Below, piece after piece: positions 1-6,918 of a DNA stretch of 14,968 bases. A program made the translations under genes and the position numbers. The stretch's first letter is position 1. Every line of letters begins with the position of its first letter. The notes beneath the pieces are model-generated. The model ran no database searches, was not told where the DNA came from, and saw only the letters and a list, made by a program, of their open reading frames with translations. Origin of the DNA: Acidobacteriota bacterium (GTDB lineage: Bacteria > Acidobacteriota > Terriglobia > Terriglobales > Acidobacteriaceae); assembly GCA_003224785.1 (NCBI GenBank), contig QHZV01000411.1, positions 1 through 14,968 of the forward strand, written 5' to 3'.

Positions 1-2
1 TC

Positions 3-1100
3 CAGCGGCAGTTGACGAACGATCTGAAGCTTGAGATTGGCTATGTGGGATCGCAAGGTCATCGCTTGCTGGCCACGCACGACATCAATTACGGGAACCC
101 CCAGACCTGCCTGGATATTATTGACATTCTCGGGCCCGATTCTTGCGGCCCATACTTCGCCGACATTGGATTCTCTATCCCGGCTGGGTCAGTGACTGGG
201 CCGAATGGTTTGCATCTCCCTTATGGACCGAACGGGCCAACAACGATCGCGCCGAACACGACGCTTGCCAATGACATTACTCTAGTCGGCTTGCGGCGAT
301 ATTCGTCACCCCAGTGCGATCCTATGACAGGGAATGGTTGTCCCGCAGATGGCATTCCGGTTTTCAGCAGCATTTTCGCCCAGGACACCATCGCCAATTC
401 CGCCTACAACTCTTTGCAAGCGTCACTTGATAAACGGTTCGCGCACGGGTTGCAGTTTACCGCCGCTTATACCTTCAGCAAGTCCTTCGACGAGGCATCG
501 AGCTTCGAGGGCATTCTTAACCCGATTGATCCGCGCCGCAGCCGTTCACTGTCCGCTTTCGATGCGCGGCATCGCATCGTCCTGAGCTATTACTGGCAGC
601 CTTCGATACGACAGTACGACGGAGCAAAAGGACATCTCCTGAACGGGTGGGGCTTCTCTGGCATTACCACGTTCCAGACGGGTTTCCCGATTCGAATCTC
701 CACACTCGATGATCAGGAGCTAATGTACAGCTTTGATTTCGAGTTGCCCGGCGAGCCGGACCTGGTGGCGCCATTCAAAACGATGAAGCCGCAGAACAAT
801 GGTCTGTACTACTTCGATCCAACTTTGTTCAGCGAAGACAATACGTTCGGTCGGATCGGAAATTCTCCTCGCACCGTTTGCTGCGGCCCGCACATCAGTG
901 AAACTGATTTTGCGATCTTGAAGACGTTTCCATTTTCCGAAGGTAGGCAGGTTGACTTCCGGGCCGAGTTCTTCAACATCTTCAACCACACGCAATTCTT
1001 TAATCCGGACGGCAATTTCTCCGACGGATCACAGTTTGGACAGGTCAACCAGGTTCGCGATCCGAGGTTGGTGCAGTTTGCTTTAAAATTTAAGTTCTAG
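3..1100 (+). CDS. TonB-dependent receptor, Oar-like, C-terminal part (5' end outside window)
   Basis: This is an outer-membrane beta-barrel receptor, or Oar-type barrel protein, that would take up substrates using TonB energy. The frame is open from the window edge, so the N-terminal carboxypeptidase-like domain and plug lie upstream. The 362 or so visible residues show barrel-strand alternation and blocks I recognise from acidobacterial Oar-like proteins: YVGSQGHRLLATHD near the start, LPYGPNGPTTI, FSSIFAQDTIANSAYNSLQ, AYTFSKSFDEASSFEG, SRSLSAFDARHR, GWGFSGITTFQTGFPIRI, and the closing RAEFFNIFNHTQFFNPDG and DPRLVQFALKFKF. The final residue is Phe, as expected for BamA-recognised barrels. 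It precedes the aminotransferase operon by 79 nt with a small hairpin between, so co-transcription is possible but unproven. The substrate cannot be told from this part. Confidence 0.9.
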   Translation, partial: QRQLTNDLKLEIGYVGSQGHRLLATHDINYGNPQTCLDIIDILGPDSCGPYFADIGFSIPAGSVTGPNGLHLPYGPNGPTTIAPNTTLANDITLVGLRRYSSPQCDPMTGNGCPADGIPVFSSIFAQDTIANSAYNSLQASLDKRFAHGLQFTAAYTFSKSFDEASSFEGILNPIDPRRSRSLSAFDARHRIVLSYYWQPSIRQYDGAKGHLLNGWGFSGITTFQTGFPIRISTLDDQELMYSFDFELPGEPDLVAPFKTMKPQNNGLYYFDPTLFSEDNTFGRIGNSPRTVCCGPHISETDFAILKTFPFSEGRQVDFRAEFFNIFNHTQFFNPDGNFSDGSQFGQVNQVRDPRLVQFALKFKF

Positions 1101-1143
1101 CTCGATCCGGGCGGGCCTTTGCAGCCCCGTAACAAATCTAATG

Positions 1144-1160
1144 GCCGCACACTCTGCGGC
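1144..1160 (+). terminator. Small hairpin between receptor gene and operon
   Basis: GCCGCA and TGCGGC form a perfect 6-bp stem around a 5-nt loop (1150-1154). It lies 43 nt after the receptor stop and about 20 nt before the aminotransferase start. There is no T-tract after it, so a classic intrinsic terminator is doubtful. It could instead be an attenuating or mRNA-stabilising stem. Confidence 0.3.
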
Positions 1161-1179
1161 TTGAGACTAATCGGAGACC

Positions 1180-2166
1180 ATGATGTACCCCGATCTACAG
1201 AAAGAACTCGACACTTATGTGCGGCGCACGCCTAAGTCGGCAGAGGCGCACAAGAAAAACCTGAAGCGCATTCCGCTGGGCGTCGCCAGCAATTACCGCG
1301 CTTACGATCCTTATCCCATCTTTGTGAAAGAAGGAAGTGGTTCGCACTTTCGCGATCTGGATGGCAATGACTATCTGGACCACAACCTGTGCTTCGGCGC
1401 GCTAATGGCCGGGCACTGTCATCCCGCAGTGATGAAAGCTGTGGGGCAGCGCCTGACGACCGGAACCATGTTCGGCATGCCGCATGACATGGAATGGGAA
1501 CTCGCGGAAGAAATCTGCGAGCGCTTTCCGGTCGAGATGGTTCGTTTCGGCAACAGCGGAACCGAGGCGACCATGCATGGTATCCGTCTGGCCCGGGCGG
1601 CCACCGGACGCGACAAGATTGTGAAGTTCGAAGGGGCTTACCACGGCTTGCATGACGCGGCTCTCGTCAGCGTAAAGCCGCACGCGCCGGATTTTGGCGA
1701 CATCAATCGTCCGACGCCGGTACCAGGCGGACTCGGCGTACCCAAAGCAAGCCTCGAGAACGTGCTGATCGCGACCTTTAACGATCTCGCGAGTGTCGAG
1801 CGGCGCTTTAAGGAAAATCCGGGACAGATTGCAGCCATCATTCTCGAGCCGATTCTGATGAACGTCGGATTATGGCGCCCTCCTGATCTTCGACGAAGTG
1901 AAGACTGGCGCCAAGCTAGGCTGGGGAGGCGCGTCGGAATATTTCGGCGTCATTCCCGACATGATTTGCCTCGCGAAATCTATTGGTGGCGGCCTGCCGC
2001 TTGCGGCTTTTGGAACGCACAAATCCGTAATGGACCTGATCTCCGAGCACAAAGTGTTTCACGGCGGGACCTACAACACCAATCCGGTTTCAATGGCTGC
2101 GGGCTTGGCAACTTTTCGCAACGTGCTGACTCGCGAAAACTATTCACACGTAGAAAAGCTCAGTAA
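1180..2166 (+). CDS. Class III aminotransferase (HemL-like), N-terminal part, frame-broken at about 1868
   Basis: This is a PLP-dependent fold-type I aminotransferase related to glutamate-1-semialdehyde aminomutase and usually labelled aspartate aminotransferase family protein. Residues 1-230 are clearly native, with FRDLDGNDYLDHNLCFG, the phosphate-binding GNSGTEATMHGIRLARAATG and KFEGAYHGLHDAALVSVKP. After ILEPILMNVG (ending near 1869) this frame becomes meaningless and runs to 2166, while the family sequence resumes in the next frame with YGALLIFDEVKTGAK. About 18 residues that should link the two are absent, so this is a deletion of roughly 53 nt and not a single-base slip. The start is at 1180 or the adjacent ATG at 1183, behind GGAGA at 1173-1177. 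It is the first gene of the operon, 27 nt before the permease. The substrate is unknown. Confidence 0.85.
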   Translation: MMYPDLQKELDTYVRRTPKSAEAHKKNLKRIPLGVASNYRAYDPYPIFVKEGSGSHFRDLDGNDYLDHNLCFGALMAGHCHPAVMKAVGQRLTTGTMFGMPHDMEWELAEEICERFPVEMVRFGNSGTEATMHGIRLARAATGRDKIVKFEGAYHGLHDAALVSVKPHAPDFGDINRPTPVPGGLGVPKASLENVLIATFNDLASVERRFKENPGQIAAIILEPILMNVGLWRPPDLRRSEDWRQARLGRRVGIFRRHSRHDLPREIYWWRPAACGFWNAQIRNGPDLRAQSVSRRDLQHQSGFNGCGLGNFSQRADSRKLFTRRKAQ

Positions 2167-2503
2167 AAAACTAACTGACGGATATCGCGAGATTGTTTCA
2201 AAGTCCGGCTTGCAGGCTTACATAATCAGCGCTGGAGCGAATGGCGCTCTCATGTTGTATCCGAACGAGATTCGCAACTACCGCGACTGGATCACTGTTG
2301 ATACCGATCTGTGGCGGCACTATTGGTTCGCCATGGTGAATCGCGGCGTGATGGCGCAACCTTACTGGTGGGACGAGCAGTGGACGATTTCCGTGCAGCA
2401 CACCGATGCGGATATTGAAAAACATATCGCTGCGTTTGCGGATGTGGCGCCAGCGCTGGCGAAGGCTCAGCAAGAACGCTCGTCGGCCGTGGTCGCACAC
2501 TAG
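1898..2503 (+). CDS. Class III aminotransferase (HemL-like), C-terminal part (native frame from about 1868)
   Basis: This continues the preceding gene in the +1 frame. The native frame is open from about 1868 (YGALLIFDEVKTGAK), so ATG 1898 is an internal methionine and not a real start. It carries the cofactor-binding Asp in IFDEVKTG and the Schiff-base Lys (codon 1976-1978) in ICLAKSIGGGLPLAAFG. After these come HGGTYNTNPVSMAAGLATF, SAGANGALMLYPNEIRNY and the C-terminal YWWDEQWTISVQHT. These blocks match the acidobacterial/proteobacterial HemL-like group in order and spacing, with no further lesion. Both halves together make about 423 residues, and the intact protein would be about 441. If the break is real the enzyme is dead, because the catalytic Lys is separated from the N-terminal domain. 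If it is an assembly fault, the gene is normal. Confidence 0.85.
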   Translation: MKTGAKLGWGGASEYFGVIPDMICLAKSIGGGLPLAAFGTHKSVMDLISEHKVFHGGTYNTNPVSMAAGLATFRNVLTRENYSHVEKLSKKLTDGYREIVSKSGLQAYIISAGANGALMLYPNEIRNYRDWITVDTDLWRHYWFAMVNRGVMAQPYWWDEQWTISVQHTDADIEKHIAAFADVAPALAKAQQERSSAVVAH

Positions 2504-2517
2504 AACTAATCTGCGAC

Positions 2518-2522
2518 GGAGG
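2518..2522 (+). promoter_or_regulatory. Ribosome binding site fixing the TTG start of the permease
   Basis: GGAGG lies 8 nt before TTG 2531. It supports this rare start codon, since the first transmembrane segment begins only about 20 residues later and no in-frame ATG precedes it. Confidence 0.6.
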
Positions 2523-2530
2523 CTGCCCCC

Positions 2531-3961
2531 TTGTCCATCACCACCGAAATCGCCAATCCGCCCCACCTGAAGCGCGTTCTCGGTCGCTGGGACCTTGTTT
2601 TGCTGTTCGTGGTCGCCGTCTTCAACTTGAACGTGGTGCCGTCGATCGCGGCGAATGGCGGGGTGACGATCTGGCTTTGGATCATCTCCATCCTCCTGTT
2701 TTTCTGGCCGCAGGGGATCGCCGTGATCGAGCTCTCGCATCGTTATCCGGGAGAAGGCGGAGTTTATCTATGGGCGAAAGAAGAGTTCGGCGACTTTAAT
2801 GGTTTCTTGTCCGGCTGGTGCTACTGGACAAACCAGATGCTGTACGTGCCGCCGGTCATGCTCTATTTCGTCGGCGTGTCAGTGTACGTTCTCGGCCCGG
2901 GGCACGAGTGGCTTGCGGAAAATAAAGCGTTTGCTCTGGTGACGTCTTTAGCTCTGCTGGCGCTGATTACGGCGCTGAACATCGCAGGCCTTGGTGTGGG
3001 GAAATGGATTAACAATGTGGGCGCGATTGGAACCGGAATCGCCGCTGCCGTCCTGGTCGGACTTGGCATCATGATCTGGATGCGCTTCGGCGCTCATCTC
3101 AGCGCAGCTGATTTTCGCATGCCGGCCGACTATCGTTCGGTGCTGAATTCGTTTGGCGTGATCTGTTTCGGCTTGGTCGGACTTGAGCTCGCGTCGGTGA
3201 TGGGCGACGAAATTCGCGATCCATCCCGAACCATGCCCGGCGCCGTGGCCTGGGGCGGCGTGATTTCCGGAGTGCTCTACATTGCGACAACTCTCACACT
3301 GTTGGTTGCCGTAGGAAAAAACGACATCAGTATTCTGCAGGGCATTGTTCAGGCGGTTGGCCACATGGCGCAGCGCGTTGGCGTTGCAGGTATCACAATT
3401 CCGTTCGCGTTGATGTTGTGCTTCGCGATTGCGGGAATCGGCTCGGCGTGGACAGGTGGTGCAGCCCGCATTCCGTTTGTTGCGGGCCTCGATTCGTATA
3501 TGCCAAGCTGGATGGGAAAGATTCATCCGAAGTACGCGACGCCCCATGCCGCACTGATCGTACAGTTTGTCGTATCGGCGGTGCTGGTAGTCATCAACTT
3601 TGCCGGCGGCATTCACGTGCAAGAGACCTTTCAACGATTGTTGTCGCTCGCGGTTGTGTTGCAACTCGTACCTTTTCTCTACATGTTCGCGGCGTTAGTG
3701 AAATTTGGCTGGATGAACGACGCCTCGGGCCGATACGGACGAGGCACATTGTTCGCGGCGGGTCTATGTGGATTCATAACCACGTGTGCGGGTATCGCAT
3801 TAGTCTTCTTTCCTGCGCAGCAGATCACATCCGTTTTTTGGTATGAAGCCTGGATGATTGGCATGACGGTGTTTGCCATCGCGCTCGCTGCGTTTTTCTT
3901 TTTCGTGTACGGTCGCAGGAAGGCAACGAACACGCGTGTCCGTGTAGGGGCGGTCCTCTAG
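2531..3961 (+). CDS. APC-superfamily amino acid/polyamine permease
   Basis: This is an inner-membrane secondary transporter that would import the amino acid or amine degraded by the flanking enzymes. The 476 residues contain about 12 hydrophobic segments. The first (about residues 20-40, DLVLLFVVAVFNLNVV) is followed by IAANGG, typical of TM1 in this family. YPGEGGVYLWAKEEFG at about 72-87 is the characteristic motif after TM2, and FGVICFGLVGLELASVMGDEI lies mid-protein. The length matches the family and I see no missing block. The C-terminus ends FFFFVYGRRK plus a short basic tail. The start is TTG with a good GGAGG. It sits 27 nt after aminotransferase 1 and 48 nt before the ALDH, so it is almost certainly co-transcribed. 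Family members move amino acids, GABA, polyamines or ethanolamine, and the exact substrate is not visible. Confidence 0.9.
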   Translation: MSITTEIANPPHLKRVLGRWDLVLLFVVAVFNLNVVPSIAANGGVTIWLWIISILLFFWPQGIAVIELSHRYPGEGGVYLWAKEEFGDFNGFLSGWCYWTNQMLYVPPVMLYFVGVSVYVLGPGHEWLAENKAFALVTSLALLALITALNIAGLGVGKWINNVGAIGTGIAAAVLVGLGIMIWMRFGAHLSAADFRMPADYRSVLNSFGVICFGLVGLELASVMGDEIRDPSRTMPGAVAWGGVISGVLYIATTLTLLVAVGKNDISILQGIVQAVGHMAQRVGVAGITIPFALMLCFAIAGIGSAWTGGAARIPFVAGLDSYMPSWMGKIHPKYATPHAALIVQFVVSAVLVVINFAGGIHVQETFQRLLSLAVVLQLVPFLYMFAALVKFGWMNDASGRYGRGTLFAAGLCGFITTCAGIALVFFPAQQITSVFWYEAWMIGMTVFAIALAAFFFFVYGRRKATNTRVRVGAVL

Positions 3962-3969
3962 GCCCGCCC
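3948..3969 (+). repeat. Hairpin overlapping the permease stop codon
   Basis: GGGCGG (3948-3953) pairs with CCGCCC (3964-3969) around a 10-nt loop that contains the permease TAG stop. It has no T-tract. It resembles short GC-rich repeats common in acidobacterial gene ends (from memory). It may tune mRNA stability between the permease and ALDH. Confidence 0.3.
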
Positions 3970-3995
3970 AATCGAACGAAGCTCGAATTGATTGC

Positions 3996-4002
3996 AGGAG
4001 GT
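3996..4002 (+). promoter_or_regulatory. Strong Shine-Dalgarno that sets the ALDH start at ATG 4010
   Basis: AGGAGGT lies 7 nt upstream of ATG 4010. It falls inside the longer TTG-initiated reading (3992), so the ATG is the true start and the TTG version adds six artificial residues. Confidence 0.7.
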
Positions 4003-4009
4003 CATTATT

Positions 4010-4837
4010 ATGCCGGCTGGAGTTTCAGCGGAGGTGAAAACATATCAGCTCTTTATTAATGGCGAGTGGAATGACAGCAGTTCCGACAACAGCTTTCCAG
4101 TTTACGATCCCTCCACCGAAGAAGTGATTGCCAAAGCTGCTTTCGAAGACGGGCCATGGGCGACAACCACCCCACAAGAGCGTGGCCGCGTGCTCTTTCG
4201 TCTCGCAGAAAAAATCCGGCAGAACTCAGCCATGTTGGCCGAGCTAGAGTGCCGCAACACCGGCAAGCCGATCGTCGAAGCCGAATACGATATCGCCGAC
4301 GTCGCGACTTGCTTCGAATACTACGGAGGCCTAGCAACAAAAATTCTTGGATATGTGAACCCCGTTCCGGACAACGCCGTCAGTCTCACACTGAAGGAAC
4401 CAGTCGGCGTCGCGGGACAGATCATTCCCTGGAACTATCCGTTGCTCATGGCGGCGTGGAAGCTGGCGCCAGCATTGGCGGCCGGCTGCACCTGCGTTCT
4501 GAAGCCAGCGGAACAGACTCCGCTGACCGCGCTTGAAATGGCGAACTGGTTTTCTGAGATCGGCTTGCCGCCCGGCGTTGTGAACGTAATCACCGGCTTT
4601 GGAGAAACCTGTGGGGCTCCGCTGGTCAAGCATCCTGACGTAAATAAGATCGCGTTCACTGGCAGTGCGGAAGTAGGGAAGATCATAGTCAGACAGGCGG
4701 CTGAGACGGTGAAGCGCGTGACTCTGGAACTGGGCGGGAAGTCTCCCAACATTTTCTTCGCCGAGGTGAAGTCTGCTCTGCCGGCAGTCGCATTCTGGTG
4801 CAGAAGCCCATCTACAAGAAATTTGTGGACGCCATGA
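4010..4837 (+). CDS. NAD-dependent aldehyde dehydrogenase (BADH/ALDH9-like), N-terminal part, frame-broken at about 4764
   Basis: This would oxidise an amino- or semi-aldehyde to the acid with NAD(P)+, the step after an aminotransferase. The N-terminal half shows LFINGEWNDSSS, VYDPSTEEVIAK, the cofactor-domain motifs QIIPWNYPLLMAAWKLAPAL and VLKPAEQTPLTAL, FTGSAEVG, and the catalytic Glu (codon 4727-4729) in LELGGKSPN. Two lesions are visible. First, at about 4134-4140 EEVIAK runs directly into AAFEDGPW, whereas relatives have about 17 more residues there (an ADVDRAV-type helix), an in-frame loss of about 51 nt. Second, after NIFFA (4760-4762) the family sequence resumes in another frame at GEVCSAGSR with about 19 residues missing. 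The tail of this frame to 4837 is spurious. Confidence 0.85.
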   Translation: MPAGVSAEVKTYQLFINGEWNDSSSDNSFPVYDPSTEEVIAKAAFEDGPWATTTPQERGRVLFRLAEKIRQNSAMLAELECRNTGKPIVEAEYDIADVATCFEYYGGLATKILGYVNPVPDNAVSLTLKEPVGVAGQIIPWNYPLLMAAWKLAPALAAGCTCVLKPAEQTPLTALEMANWFSEIGLPPGVVNVITGFGETCGAPLVKHPDVNKIAFTGSAEVGKIIVRQAAETVKRVTLELGGKSPNIFFAEVKSALPAVAFWCRSPSTRNLWTP

Positions 4838-5385
4838 CGGAGAAGGCACGCAACATCAAGCTCGGTCCGCCGCTCGAGCGCGAAACCAAAATGGGCCCTG
4901 TCATCAGCAAAGATCAGTACGAGCGCGTGCGTTCGTACCAGGATCTCGGAAAGAAAGAAGCAAAGATTTCAATCGGCGGAGGTCGTTCCGAGAAATTTGC
5001 CAAAGGCTATTACCTGGAGCCCACGATTTTTTACGACGTTGACAATAGTGCCAGAATTGCGCGTGAAGAAATATTTGGTCCCGTGGCCTCGGTCATCCCA
5101 TTCGAAGACGAGAAAGACGCACTGAAAATCGCCAACGACTCTCCCTACGGTCTAGCAGCGGCGGTCTGGACGCGCGACATCTTCAAAGCATTCCGCGTCG
5201 TCAAGTCGTTGCGCGCAGGAATTGTGTGGGTGAATCACATGCAGCCGACTTACGTCGAAGCACCCTGGGGCGGCTACAAGCAATCGGGATTCGGTCGCGA
5301 GCTCGGACCCTGGGGAATTGAAGAATATCTCGAGACGAAGCAAGTGCACATCAATTTGAACGAGCAGCCGATTGGCTGGTACTGA
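4798..5385 (+). CDS. Aldehyde dehydrogenase, C-terminal part (native frame from about 4765)
   Basis: This is the catalytic and oligomerisation half of the preceding ALDH in a different frame. Translation in the native frame is open from 4765 and begins GEVCSAGSRILVQKP, so the nucleophilic Cys (codon 4774-4776) lies before GTG 4798, and that codon is not a real start. Recognisable family blocks follow: GPVISKDQYERVRSY, GYYLEPTIFYDV, AREEIFGPVASVIPFEDE, ANDSPYGLAAAVWTRD, the GIVWVNHMQPTYVEAPWGGYKQSGFGRELG block (at about 5219-5308), and a normal C-terminus ending IGWY. The catalytic Glu remains in the other frame, so a protein made from either piece alone would be inactive. Allowing for both lost segments, the intact enzyme would be about 490-500 residues, normal for the family. 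Confidence 0.85.
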   Translation: MQKPIYKKFVDAMTEKARNIKLGPPLERETKMGPVISKDQYERVRSYQDLGKKEAKISIGGGRSEKFAKGYYLEPTIFYDVDNSARIAREEIFGPVASVIPFEDEKDALKIANDSPYGLAAAVWTRDIFKAFRVVKSLRAGIVWVNHMQPTYVEAPWGGYKQSGFGRELGPWGIEEYLETKQVHINLNEQPIGWY

Positions 5386-5403
5386 GACTAGTTTTATATG
5401 AAG

Positions 5404-5418
5404 TTTCGTTGAACGAAA
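5404..5418. promoter_or_regulatory. Perfect 7+1+7 palindrome upstream of the GABA-aminotransferase-like gene
   Basis: TTTCGTT, one G, then AACGAAA. A one-base centre suits a DNA-binding dimer site better than an RNA hairpin, though a 5-bp stem with a 5-nt loop is also possible. It begins 18 nt after the ALDH stop and ends about 95 nt before ATG 5514. It could be an operator for an internal promoter, but no regulator gene is in the window. Confidence 0.3.
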
Positions 5419-5431
5419 GCACCGTGGAAGA

Positions 5432-5449
5432 GCGGCGCTTCAGCGCCGC
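5432..5449 (+). repeat. GC-rich hairpin repeat
   Basis: GCGGCGCT, TC, AGCGCCGC: a perfect 8-bp inverted repeat in the 128-nt gap between the ALDH and the GABA-aminotransferase-like gene. I recall the phrase GGCGCTTCAGCGCC recurring in acidobacterial intergenic regions (memory, not checked). It is a possible mRNA-processing or partial termination signal. Confidence 0.5.
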
Positions 5450-5475
5450 GTTAAGTCAATAAGGCCAGTTGCGCG

Positions 5476-5487
5476 GCCCTGAAGGGC
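5476..5487 (+). repeat. Second small hairpin of the same gap
   Basis: GCCC, TGAA, GGGC: a 4-bp stem with a 4-nt loop, 26 nt after the 8-bp hairpin and 26 nt before ATG 5514. The two may form one composite repeat unit. It lies inside the longer TTG-initiated reading that begins at 5469, which argues against that start. Confidence 0.3.
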
Positions 5488-5513
5488 AGCTCTTCGACGG
5501 AAATAGAACGCTC

Positions 5514-6881
5514 ATGAGTACCATCCAGTTACGAACCGAAATTCCGGGACCAAATTCACGCGCTCTCGCCGACCGCCGTGACGCTGCAGTGCCTCGCGGC
5601 CTTTCGCATGCAACGCCGCTGTACGTTGCTCGCGCGCAAGATGCATGGCTTGAGGACGTAGATGGGAATCGCTTTCTCGACTTCGCCGGCGGGATTGGCT
5701 GCATCAACACTGGCCATCGCAATCAGACTGTGATCTCAGCGATCGAGGCGCAGCTTCAAGAGTTTCTTCACACCTGTTCGCAGGTAACTCCGTACGAGAG
5801 TTATATAAAGCTCGCCGAACGTCTCAATCACCTCACACCCGGCAAATTTCCAAAGAAGACGATTCTGTTGAATACTGGCGCCGAAGCCGTCGAAAACGCA
5901 ATCAAGATCGCCCGCGCGCACACTGGTCGCTCGGCCGTGATCGCATTCGAAGACGCGTTTCACGGACGCACGATGATGGCGCTGGCACTGACCAGCAAGA
6001 CGCATCCGTACAAATCCGGCTTTGCTCCATTTCCGTCCGATGTGTACCGGATTCCCTATGCCTATTGTTACCGGTGCTCGTACTCGCTTGCGTATCCTTC
6101 GTGCAACCTTCACTGTGCGCGGCATCTCGAGGACACATTCAAGCGACTGGTGGCTTCGGAAGATGTTGCCGCAGTGATCGCGGAACCGGTGCTCGGCGAA
6201 GGTGGCTTTGTTGCCCCGCCGCCAGAATTCTTCCCGATCATTATGGATATTTGCCGCCGACATGGCGTGCTCTTCATCGCGGATGAAGTGCAAAGCGGCT
6301 TCGGACGCACCGGGAAGATGTTCGCCAGCGAGCACTATGGAATTGAGCCGGACATGATCGTCACCGCAAAATCCCTCGGTGGCGGATTGCCTTTGGCTGC
6401 GGTCACCGGCCGTGCGGAAATCATGGACGCGCCGGGCCCGGGTGGTTTAGGTGGGACGTTTGCTGGAAATCCGCTTGCCTGCGCCGCGGCCAATGCCGTG
6501 CTGGATGTTCTTGAGGGCAGCGATTTGCTGCAGCGAGCTGAAATGATAGGAAAGCGGTTCGTTGCACGTGCGAAGCAATGGCAAGAACGTTTTGATTTGA
6601 TCGGCGATATACGCGGACTTGGTGGGATGCGCGCGATCGAACTGGTCAACTCGCGAGAAACGCGTGCGCCCGCTACCGAACAGACCAGGAAGATCACTCA
6701 GTATTGTTATGAGCACGGCCTAATCACAATCACTGCCGGCACTTATGGCAACGTGATCCGCGTTCTGGTTCCGCTGGTGATTAGTGATGAACAAATGGAC
6801 GAAGCTCTCGACGTGCTGGAAAGCGCGATTGCGTCAGTCGGCACGAAACCGGCGCGCGCCGTCGAAATGGCCACAAAGTGA
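5514..6881 (+). CDS. gabT: Class III aminotransferase, 4-aminobutyrate aminotransferase-like
   Basis: This PLP enzyme probably moves the amino group of GABA or a similar omega-amino acid to 2-oxoglutarate or pyruvate, giving a semialdehyde. The 455 residues are complete and undamaged. FLDFAGGIGCINTGH is near 55-68, the phosphate-binding LNTGAEAVENAIKIAR near 119-134, FEDAFHGRTMMALALTSK near 145-162, the cofactor Asp257 in IADEVQSGFGRTG, Lys286 in TAKSLGGGLPLAAV, and TFAGNPLACAAA. A four-cysteine insert (C185, C188, C197, C201) sits in YCYRC...PSCNLHC. ATG 5514 is preferred over the upstream TTG 5469, because homologs begin like MSTIQLRTEIPGPNS and the extra 15 codons are hairpin DNA. The gene symbol is by similarity only. 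It lies 37 nt before the MMSDH. Acetylornithine or putrescine aminotransferase activity cannot be excluded. Confidence 0.9.
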   Translation: MSTIQLRTEIPGPNSRALADRRDAAVPRGLSHATPLYVARAQDAWLEDVDGNRFLDFAGGIGCINTGHRNQTVISAIEAQLQEFLHTCSQVTPYESYIKLAERLNHLTPGKFPKKTILLNTGAEAVENAIKIARAHTGRSAVIAFEDAFHGRTMMALALTSKTHPYKSGFAPFPSDVYRIPYAYCYRCSYSLAYPSCNLHCARHLEDTFKRLVASEDVAAVIAEPVLGEGGFVAPPPEFFPIIMDICRRHGVLFIADEVQSGFGRTGKMFASEHYGIEPDMIVTAKSLGGGLPLAAVTGRAEIMDAPGPGGLGGTFAGNPLACAAANAVLDVLEGSDLLQRAEMIGKRFVARAKQWQERFDLIGDIRGLGGMRAIELVNSRETRAPATEQTRKITQYCYEHGLITITAGTYGNVIRVLVPLVISDEQMDEALDVLESAIASVGTKPARAVEMATK

Positions 6882-6918
6882 ATACGATCCTTGATGAACG
6901 GGAAAGATTTTCTCAACC

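Noticed and set aside
2948..3664. 238-aa minus-strand reading opposite the permease
   Set aside because: It is antisense to a well-supported APC permease, rich in His, Arg and Asn as expected of a reverse-frame shadow, and shows no family motif.
1860..4800. Programmed ribosomal frameshifting in aminotransferase 1 and the ALDH
   Set aside because: No slippery heptamer or downstream pseudoknot is apparent, and about 18-19 conserved residues are missing at each site. A frameshift alone would not remove residues.
4331..4849. 172-aa minus-strand reading opposite the ALDH
   Set aside because: It lies fully antisense to recognised ALDH motifs, with no domain or ribosome binding site.
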